DNA of 23,400 nt from Chloroflexota bacterium (GTDB lineage Bacteria > Chloroflexota > Dehalococcoidia > Lucifugimonadales > JACPCL1), in contig JACQUI010000290.1 of assembly GCA_016210395.1 (NCBI GenBank), positions 1 through 23,400 of the forward strand. Direction: 5' to 3'. Both the position numbers and the translations under genes were made by a program. Positions 18,792 through 23,400 of the stretch are shown here, in pieces. Under the pieces are notes generated by a model that was not told where the DNA came from, did no database searches, and was given only the letters and a program-made list of their open reading frames with translations. How positions within the stretch are numbered: the stretch's first letter is position 1; each line of letters starts with the position of its first letter.

Positions 18792-19631
18792 TCATCCCAG
18801 GGTTGCGATGAGGGCCCACAGGGCTTTGATCTCTTCTTCGGCCTTCTCTTTGTCTTCGGCCTCAGGGAACAGTTTAAGGTATAGCTCCAGCCCGCGAATA
18901 GCCTCCCGGTACTGTCCCATGAGGTAATAGAGGCGGGCGCGTTCGCGGATATTCACTGATAGGGCGGGGTCTATGATGGCGATGCGGTCCGATGCCGAAA
19001 GGGCCTTCGCATACTCCTTGGACTCAAAGTAGGCGACTTTCAGGCCGGTGAGCAGGCGCACCAGCATCTGCTTCTTGTCGTAGGGGAAAAGGAACTCCTC
19101 CTTGAAGGGCGCCCCGCCCTCGTAGCGGCTACGCACCGATTCCTCGCAGTCCGCGCGGGTCATGAGACCTCCGCCGTTGAAGGGGTCCAAATAGACCGCC
19201 AGGCTGCCGGCGGCATAGCTCAGTATGAAATGCCCCGGGAGGCCAACACCGTCCAGCACTATGCCGCACTTGGCCGCAATGACCTTGTAGAGGATGCACA
19301 GGGAGATGTGGTTGCCTCTTTTGCGCTCCAGGACCTGGTCCAGGTAGCAGTTGCGCGGGTCGGCGCGGCCTTCGCTGTCGCCGGTGAACCCTTCCGACTG
19401 GGAGAGGCGCCGGCCCAAGGCTGCAAGGCGCTCCACCGGCGGGGCGTCCTGAAGCAGAGCAGGGGCGACGCGCCCGGCGATGGCGTCCAGGGTCGCAAGA
19501 CACGCGTCCACGTCCAGGTCGGGGCGCTCTTCTCCGGCGATGTACAGCGCCGCCAGGGCCAGGTCAACGTCCTCCTCCGGGCCGCGGACCAGCTCGGTGA
19601 AGAGACGGCGGAACACACGCTGTGGCATCAT
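18792..19631 (-). CDS. SirB1-family transglutaminase-like protein with TPR-type C-terminus
   Basis: The 279-residue product has the SirB1/transglutaminase-like core: an N-terminal helical region, then NCYLDQVLERKRGNHISLCI, LYKVIAAKCGIVLDGVGLPG, HFILSY and YLDPFNGGGLMTRADCEE. These are the family's RKGNPISL and GLPGHF segments with the catalytic-type Cys and His region. The C-terminal third (KVAYFESKEYAKALSASDRI, YYLMGQYREAIRGLELYL) has TPR-like helices. The start is one of two adjacent ATGs (19631 or 19628); the longer frame to 20057 runs antisense through the MgtC gene and is rejected. No ribosome site is obvious, so translation may be weak or leaderless. SirB1 proteins are widespread but poorly understood. 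Confidence 0.85.
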   Translation of the reverse strand: MMPQRVFRRLFTELVRGPEEDVDLALAALYIAGEERPDLDVDACLATLDAIAGRVAPALLQDAPPVERLAALGRRLSQSEGFTGDSEGRADPRNCYLDQVLERKRGNHISLCILYKVIAAKCGIVLDGVGLPGHFILSYAAGSLAVYLDPFNGGGLMTRADCEESVRSRYEGGAPFKEEFLFPYDKKQMLVRLLTGLKVAYFESKEYAKALSASDRIAIIDPALSVNIRERARLYYLMGQYREAIRGLELYLKLFPEAEDKEKAEEEIKALWALIATLG

Positions 19632-19679
19632 AAAAGTAGACGAAAGGAATCGTGTCCAGGCCAACGCCGGTGCTATTGG

Positions 19680-19687
19680 AGTATACT
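19680..19687. promoter_or_regulatory. Palindromic AGTATACT, possible shared -10 for divergent genes
   Basis: AGTATACT is a perfect palindrome giving TATACT on both strands, between the SirB1-type gene (-) and the MgtC-type gene (+), whose starts are 91 bp apart. It could serve as a -10 in either direction. Neither strand shows a strong -35 at 17 bp, so this is tentative. Confidence 0.35.
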
Positions 19688-19722
19688 GGAGTCCCATTCG
19701 CAGGGGAAGCTGGAGGCATCTT

Positions 19723-20412
19723 TTGACCGACGACGTGATGACGCCGATAGTCCGGCTCGCCCTTGCCGTGGCAGCCGGCGCGCTTGTGGGGCTGGAGCGC
19801 ACGTACAACGGGCGTCCCGCCGGTTTCCGCACCCATGCCCTCGTAGCTACCGCCTCTAGTTTGTTGATGCTGTTCACCGTGTTCCAGTTCGACTTCTTGA
19901 AAGATGCTCCCTCCGCCGCTTTCCAGGCTGACCCGACCCGGATGGCGCAGGGCATCATGACGGGCATAGGCTTCCTTGGCGCAGGGGTTATTGTCAAAGA
20001 GGGGATCACTGTCCGGGGGCTGACCACGGCTGCTTCCATCTGGATGACAGCGGCCATCGGTATCTTGATTGGTGTGGGCTTCTATGTGGCCGCCGGCGTT
20101 GCGGAAGTGCTCACCCTTGGAACACTGTCAGGCTTCCGCTACTTGGAGACGTTTGTCCCAACGCTCTACTTTGGCCGTCTGACGGCCAGCATCTCTGCTG
20201 ACGCCGTGTCGGAAGAGGATTTGAGGCGTATCGTCGCCGGCAATGGAATGAGGGTTTCCCACTTTGGCTACGGTTACTCGGGGAGAGGCCGGGTCATTGA
20301 GTACAGCATGACGATTCAAACCCGCAACGCAGACAATTTTCGGAAGCTCGCCAATGCCCTCAAGGACATGAACAAGCTCCAGGAGTTCAGGTTAGAGCCT
20401 GGCTGGGAGTAG
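19723..20412 (+). CDS. MgtC/SapB-family membrane protein (TTG start)
   Basis: MgtC/SapB proteins are inner-membrane proteins associated with magnesium limitation and, in pathogens, with control of the F-ATPase. The 229-residue product has the conserved start (PIVRLALAVAAGALVGLERT, GRPAGFRTHALVATASSLLM), the DPTRMAQGIMTGIGFLGAGV signature and GITVRGLTTAASIWMTAAIG. Four to five membrane segments span about residues 5-140. A soluble C-terminal domain (SEEDLRRIVAGNGMRVSHFG to the end) resembles an ACT-like fold. GGAGG (19712-19716) lies six bases before the TTG at 19723, while GTG 19735 and ATG 19738 lie 18 and 21 bases away, so TTG is preferred. Whether it responds to magnesium here is unknown. 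Confidence 0.9.
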   Translation: MTDDVMTPIVRLALAVAAGALVGLERTYNGRPAGFRTHALVATASSLLMLFTVFQFDFLKDAPSAAFQADPTRMAQGIMTGIGFLGAGVIVKEGITVRGLTTAASIWMTAAIGILIGVGFYVAAGVAEVLTLGTLSGFRYLETFVPTLYFGRLTASISADAVSEEDLRRIVAGNGMRVSHFGYGYSGRGRVIEYSMTIQTRNADNFRKLANALKDMNKLQEFRLEPGWE

Positions 20413-20449
20413 TCCAAGCCTTCGCCGGTCCGCAGGGGCTGCGTTCGTA

Positions 20450-20478
20450 TTGGCATGGGCGGCGGCGCCGTGTACAAT
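20450..20478 (+). promoter_or_regulatory. Promoter of tRNA-Glu
   Basis: TTGGCA (20450-20455) and TACAAT (20473-20478) are 17 bp apart. The tRNA begins ten bases after the -10 element, so processing of a leader must be very short or absent. Confidence 0.7.
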
Positions 20479-20488
20479 AAGGGCTAAC

Positions 20489-20565
20489 GGCGTATTCGTC
20501 TAGCGGCCAAGGACGTCGCCCTCTCAAGGCGAAGACCACGGGTTCGAATCCCGTATACGCCACCA
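20489..20565 (+). tRNA. tRNA-Glu (anticodon CTC), CCA encoded
   Basis: The acceptor GGCGTAT (20489-20495) pairs with ATACGCC (20555-20561). The anticodon stem TCGCC/GGCGA encloses loop CTCTCAA, giving anticodon CTC (reads GAG, Glu). The T-arm is ACGGG-TTCGAAT-CCCGT. The discriminator base A20562 is followed by an encoded CCA (20563-20565). The D-arm contains TAGCGGCCAAGGA. A run of six Ts (20575-20580) follows and probably ends transcription. Confidence 0.95.
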
Positions 20566-20580
20566 CCTCTGCCCTTTTTT
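20566..20580 (+). terminator. T-run after tRNA-Glu
   Basis: The sequence after CCA ends in GCCCTTTTTT (20571-20580). There is no separate hairpin; the tRNA acceptor stem may act as the structure. It is the clearest stop signal for the tRNA transcript. Confidence 0.45.
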
Positions 20581-20613
20581 GTAGCTGCTCTCGTCTCAGA
20601 TTCCGCTGCCGCT

Positions 20614-20814
20614 TTGCGCAGCCGTCCTACCCCGTTGGCCGGCGCGGACCTGTACCCTGACCCCCTGGAGCACCTGGCCCGGATACGCAATCTGCGCCGT
20701 CACCCCTACGAGTTCTACCTGAAGGCCGGCTTCCCTATTGTCGGCGTGATGCCCGACGCCAACTGTCCCGGCAAGCCGGACATCTACATGGCGAAGCGCG
20801 TTGCGGGCGCGTGA
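20614..20814 (+). pseudogene. Truncated GNAT acetyltransferase (C-terminal fragment)
   Basis: The frame reads DLYPDPLEHLARIRNLRRHP, then YEFYLKAGFPIVGVMPDANC, PGKPDIYMAKRV and a stop. This resembles the C-terminal third of GNAT N-acetyltransferases related to aminoglycoside 6'-acetyltransferases, whose ends read like HPFEFYQKLGFVIVGVVPDA. The full protein is usually about 150-190 residues, so about 100 N-terminal residues, including much of the acetyl-CoA site, are missing. Only about 50 bases separate it from tRNA-Glu, and no other frame there supplies the N-terminus. No ATG precedes the fragment; the only start is TTG at 20614 without a ribosome site. It is most likely a remnant left by a deletion or insertion at the tRNA 3' end, not a working gene. 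Confidence 0.7.
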
Positions 20815-20850
20815 CGGCGACACGCGTTCGGCTGTCGTGCTCACCCGCTG

Positions 20851-21453
20851 CTAGCTTGCCCCGCTTCCCTGTTGCACCGCTTCATGTTCGGCTGCAGGCA
20901 GTTTCACCAGGACAACAGAGGAGGGACGAAGGGGATCGCTGAACTGGAGCCAGAGGTTGCCTGCGTCAGCGGGCACTATGAAGGACAGGACAACAGCGAT
21001 GCTGCCGCCGGATGGCAGGCCCCCCTCGTCCAGCGTCGCCCAGGAGGGAGGCAGCGCAACAGTGGTCTTTTCCGATAGCAGCCGGAACTGAAAGTTCGAG
21101 TAGTCCACACTGTGGTCCCGTGTGTTGGTGAGAAGGACCGTGGCTTTGACCTGCGTTTGACCGGCCCGCACCTGGCCGTGAGGCAACTCCCATTCCTGCG
21201 CAACGGCAGGCCCGGAAGGGTGCTCTACTTCCTCAATGGTCAGCGCGCCGAAGGACGTGGGGACCTCTTGCCCTACCGCATAGACCGTCGCCGGCAGCCC
21301 GGAACGGACAATGCGGCTCCCCACGAACAACCCCGCTGCAAGGGCCGCGCCAACCACAGCCAGAGTGACGATGGCCGCCACGAGGGTCCGGAGGAGCATG
21401 GCGCTGAGCACGTACGCCTTTGCAGGAACGAGCAGGGGCAGATGGGCTTTCAT
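20851..21453 (-). CDS. Membrane-anchored protein with DUF4352-like Ig-type domain
   Basis: The 200-residue product has an N-terminal membrane segment (about residues 19-47: MLLRTLVAAIVTLAVVG, ALAAGLFVG). Then comes an extracytoplasmic beta-sandwich-like domain: VYAVGQEVPTSFGALTIEEV, QVKATVLLTNTRDHSVDYSN, FQFRLLSEKTTVALPPSW, GGSIAVVLSFIVPADAGNLW. The order (GQEV..S.GALTIEEVE, V.LTNTRDH, then F.LLS) resembles the DUF4352 family, a secreted Ig-like fold often found in Gram-positive and Chloroflexi envelope proteins. Function is unknown; it may bind cell-envelope components. The ATG at 21453 has GGAGG ten bases upstream. It diverges from the lipoprotein genes to the right and leaves a 337-bp gap. 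Confidence 0.75.
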   Translation of the reverse strand: MKAHLPLLVPAKAYVLSAMLLRTLVAAIVTLAVVGAALAAGLFVGSRIVRSGLPATVYAVGQEVPTSFGALTIEEVEHPSGPAVAQEWELPHGQVRAGQTQVKATVLLTNTRDHSVDYSNFQFRLLSEKTTVALPPSWATLDEGGLPSGGSIAVVLSFIVPADAGNLWLQFSDPLRPSSVVLVKLPAAEHEAVQQGSGAS

Positions 21454-21579
21454 GCCGGGTCATCCTCCCCCCCCAATGGCACTTCGCCTCTCTCAACCAT
21501 CGCTGGACCTTCCCCCACGCCGCACAGTTATTCCTGTGCCGGCAGGCGCCGCCTTCGACCCTTGCTTTGCTCATTTGCT

Positions 21580-21645
21580 TAGCTCCTCTTTTTTATCATT
21601 TCAATCACCTAATAAACTAGAACTCGACTCTAGAAGCCCCGTCAA
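21580..21645. other. AT-rich island in the gap before the lipoprotein genes
   Basis: Within a GC-rich window, 21580-21645 is AT-rich, with CTTTTTTATCATTTCAATCA, CCTAATAAACTAGAACTCG and CTAGA...TCTAG palindromes. It belongs to the 337-bp divergent gap 21454-21790. It may hold a minus-strand promoter or act as a DNA-bending regulatory stretch; no specific motif was identified, and no gene is seen in this gap. Confidence 0.4.
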
Positions 21646-21691
21646 ACACTCGATCCACCGGCAACTGACCAGTCTCTCCAAACCTCGAATG

Positions 21692-21720
21692 TTGGAGCAA
21701 TCATCCCAACTCGCTATAAT
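21692..21720 (+). promoter_or_regulatory. Promoter of the lipoprotein pair
   Basis: TTGGAG (21692-21697) and a consensus TATAAT (21715-21720) are separated by 17 bp. The leader to the ATG at 21791 would be about 64 nt. Confidence 0.75.
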
Positions 21721-21790
21721 GGGCCGTGGTCCGCTGCTACGGCTGTAACTGTAGTAGGCATTAGTAGACATCAAGTTGCTGGAGTATGGA

Positions 21791-22084
21791 ATGCTACGTA
21801 AAGTCACGAGGTTGGCCATCGCCGCTTTGTTTGTTGGAGTGCTTGCCGCAGCGTGCAGCAGCCCGGCTTCTACGCCTCCTCCCGCGCAGGTTACCAAGCC
21901 TTCCCTAGCGTTCAACGGTGCAACCAGCTCCTGGGACCTGCCCAACGGCTGGCGGGCGATCGAGATTAACAACCGCGTCTGGAACATTTACGACCAGAAC
22001 AACAAGCGGGTGTTCCAGTACCAGATTGAGCTTGACGGCTCCCTCACTCTTCTGGAAGACGATTGGGTCCCCACGGACTACTAG
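21791..22084 (+). CDS. Small secreted lipoprotein, unknown function
   Basis: The 97-residue product begins MLRKVTRLAIAALFVGVLAA, with a lipobox LAAAC (C22), so it should be exported and lipid-anchored. The mature part is short: an Ser/Pro-rich spacer (SSPASTPPPAQV), then a small domain with SSWDLPNGWRAIEINNRVWN and IYDQNNKRVFQYQIELDGSL, beta-rich and aromatic. No family is recognised. GGAG (21781-21784) lies six bases before the ATG; an upstream in-frame TTG at 21776 is not needed. A second lipoprotein gene follows after 28 bp, likely in the same operon. Confidence 0.75.
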   Translation: MLRKVTRLAIAALFVGVLAAACSSPASTPPPAQVTKPSLAFNGATSSWDLPNGWRAIEINNRVWNIYDQNNKRVFQYQIELDGSLTLLEDDWVPTDY

Positions 22085-22112
22085 GCAATCTTCGTAGCTC
22101 TGGGAGTAGCCC

Positions 22113-23318
22113 ATGGGCATGGCTCCGCTTCGTCGTATTGTGGCCGGCGCGGCCGTGGCGGCCATGCTGGCCCTTGCCTGCCAGCCGGAAACCAGCCATT
22201 CACCCATCCCGCCGGACACACGCACACCTGCTGCCACCCAGACGCCGTTGCCCTCTCCCACGCCCCACCTGACGCCCCCGCAGCCTTCTGACGCAGTGAT
22301 GGTCTGGCCAACCCTTGTGCAGCCCGGCAGCGCATCTGCCGTACCGGGCGATGAGATGACCCTCCTTGGCTCTGGCGGCTATCTGCAAATACGCGGCAGC
22401 CACTACGAGCTCGCCCACTCGTTTTCCGTGACGTTCGATGGCCAGCCCGTGGGCAGTCTTGGGTGCTCCGTCAACGGCTGCCAGGGCGCGATGGACATTC
22501 CAGCCGATGCCTCTCCTGGCCCGCACGTCATCCAGGTAGAGGGCGGTTCTCGGATTACCCTAGATGTTGCCGCGCCCCGCTCGGATTCCAGTCCTCCCAT
22601 TGCCGGCCCTGTCTCTGGAGGTCCAGCCGGAGTCGAATCCGGCCTCACCGTAGTGCCTTCTCTCCCCCAGTCGCCGCCACCAGAGGGACTGCCAGGGTCT
22701 CCCGCTACCAAACAGAAAGAGCTGGCAAATGAGGCCACGCCTACCCCTGCCCACACCGCCACACCATCGCCGTTGCCCTCCGCAACGCCGACGCCTTCGC
22801 CCATGGCGACTCCGACGCCTATCCACACCACAACGCCATCGCCAACGGCAACTCCCACACTCACCGCAACGCCTACACCTGCCCCTACCGCAACGCCGGC
22901 CCCATTGCCAACAGCAACCCCTACGCCCGCATCGCCCTCGCCTACTACCAGCGCGGCGCCTGCGTCTTCCAACCTCTCAACGCCGTCGCTCCAACCACCC
23001 TTGGTGATTCAGGCCGTGGATCTTAAAGCGGAGGTCGTGACCATCACGAACACTGGCGATGCCCCCCAGGACATGACGGGGTGGAAGCTCATAAGTCAGG
23101 TTGGCACACAGGTGTTTGTCTTCCCACCGGGGTTCATCCTGGATGCAGGCGCAACAGTGCAGATCACCAGCGGCCCAAACAGCCGCTCACAGTCACCGTC
23201 GGTCCTCCAGTGGCTGAACGCCGACGGCAATCCCCGAAAGCAGGCAGTCTGGAATGACAACGGCGATCCTGCGCTTCTGTACGATAGTGCGGGGAACCTG
23301 GTGTCGTCCTATCCGTGA
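22113..23318 (+). CDS. Lipoprotein with Ig-like domain, Thr-Pro-rich linker and lamin-tail-like domain
   Basis: The 401-residue product has a signal peptide with lipobox LALAC (C23). After a Thr/Pro spacer comes a beta-sandwich-like domain (about 62-152: PGSASAVPGDEMTLLGSGGY, SFSVTFDGQPVGS). A long low-complexity linker of TPTP and SPTATPT repeats follows (about 207-290). The C-terminal domain (about 303-401) includes VVTITNTGDAPQDMTGWKLI, FVFPPGFILDAGATVQITSG and NDNGDPALLYDSAGNLVSSY. It matches the lamin-tail (LTD) fold that occurs on secreted bacterial proteins, often nucleases or adhesins. No catalytic domain is present. GGGAG precedes the ATG by six bases. Thr-Pro linkers of this type are frequent in Chloroflexi exported proteins. 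It probably holds the LTD domain away from the cell surface. Confidence 0.88.
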   Translation: MGMAPLRRIVAGAAVAAMLALACQPETSHSPIPPDTRTPAATQTPLPSPTPHLTPPQPSDAVMVWPTLVQPGSASAVPGDEMTLLGSGGYLQIRGSHYELAHSFSVTFDGQPVGSLGCSVNGCQGAMDIPADASPGPHVIQVEGGSRITLDVAAPRSDSSPPIAGPVSGGPAGVESGLTVVPSLPQSPPPEGLPGSPATKQKELANEATPTPAHTATPSPLPSATPTPSPMATPTPIHTTTPSPTATPTLTATPTPAPTATPAPLPTATPTPASPSPTTSAAPASSNLSTPSLQPPLVIQAVDLKAEVVTITNTGDAPQDMTGWKLISQVGTQVFVFPPGFILDAGATVQITSGPNSRSQSPSVLQWLNADGNPRKQAVWNDNGDPALLYDSAGNLVSSYP

Positions 23319-23369
23319 GAGGGATTGTGATTTTTCTCGCAATTCGGTCATCATAAAGGGATTCCGTTG

Positions 23370-23398
23370 TTGACACCCCCTAGGCCCGATGATATAGT
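23370..23398 (+). promoter_or_regulatory. Strong sigma-70-type promoter at the right edge
   Basis: A consensus TTGACA (23370-23375) and TATAGT (23393-23398) are exactly 17 bp apart. It points out of the window, so the gene it drives is not seen. It is the best promoter match in the window. Confidence 0.8.
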
Positions 23399-23400
23399 GC

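Noticed and set aside
19632..20057. N-terminal extension of the SirB1-type protein to 421 residues
   Set aside because: The extra 142 residues are antisense to the MgtC-type gene and are not protein-like.
21233..21574. 113-codon minus-strand frame with a good GAGGAG site eight bases before ATG
   Set aside because: Most of it overlaps the DUF4352-like gene in another frame, and the residues look like GC-rich noise. It could be a short leader peptide, but nothing else supports it.
22733..22980. Thr-Pro repeats as a DNA-level repeat array
   Set aside because: The sequence is a low-complexity coding linker (ACGCC/ACACC-rich codons) inside the lipoprotein gene, with no separate DNA element needed.

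Overview
The window is GC-rich, gene-dense bacterial chromosome. It most resembles a Chloroflexota genome, probably Dehalococcoidia or a relative. The reasons are the dnaB / DnaD-domain / DnaC-type ATPase cluster near rplI, Thr-Pro-rich lipoproteins with a lamin-tail-like domain, a thiolase-fold/DUF35 pair, and intergenic spaces full of short palindromic repeats. This placement is inferred from gene content; no 16S gene is present. There is no CRISPR array, no complete insertion sequence and no full prophage.

Layout. 1-1820: two small unknown membrane proteins (+) and a VKOR-type disulfide-forming protein (-). 1820-6760: replication and translation block with rplI, then dnaB, a DnaD-domain primosome protein and a DnaC-type ATPase carrying two complete AAA+ modules. 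The last two genes overlap by 104 bp. 6760-8430: a duplicated intergenic repeat, a small basic protein, a HIT-family protein that probably starts at CTG, and a two-gene DUF4258-like/DUF2283 unit closed by a strong hairpin terminator. 8449-10600: on the minus strand, a thiolase-fold enzyme without the usual nucleophilic cysteine, its DUF35 partner, and a small membrane protein. 10718-12851: a membrane-anchored protein resembling phage tail fibres. 13023-16533: an EF-G paralogue with a YHS-domain protein, then an NHL-propeller protein. 16519-19631: on the minus strand, a DinB-like protein, an ECF sigma/anti-sigma pair and a SirB1-type protein. 19723-20412: MgtC/SapB membrane protein. 20489-20565: tRNA-Glu(CTC), followed by a truncated acetyltransferase. 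20851-23318: three exported proteins. A consensus-like promoter sits at the extreme right edge.

The most notable non-coding feature is a family of short non-coding elements (copies near 601-757, 1836-2053, 2896-3092; a TIR-only relative at 17159-17311). The 2896-3092 copy has perfect 14-bp terminal inverted repeats and an exact 10-bp target duplication, so it looks like a MITE. An internal hairpin shows a compensatory base change between copies. A second family is built on CTCTCCCTTGAGGGGAGAG.

Working together: DnaB, the DnaD protein and the double-AAA+ ATPase should form a helicase-loading set. The sigma/anti-sigma pair is a self-contained signalling unit. The thiolase and DUF35 proteins should act as one enzyme. 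The remaining genes look like independent housekeeping or envelope functions.
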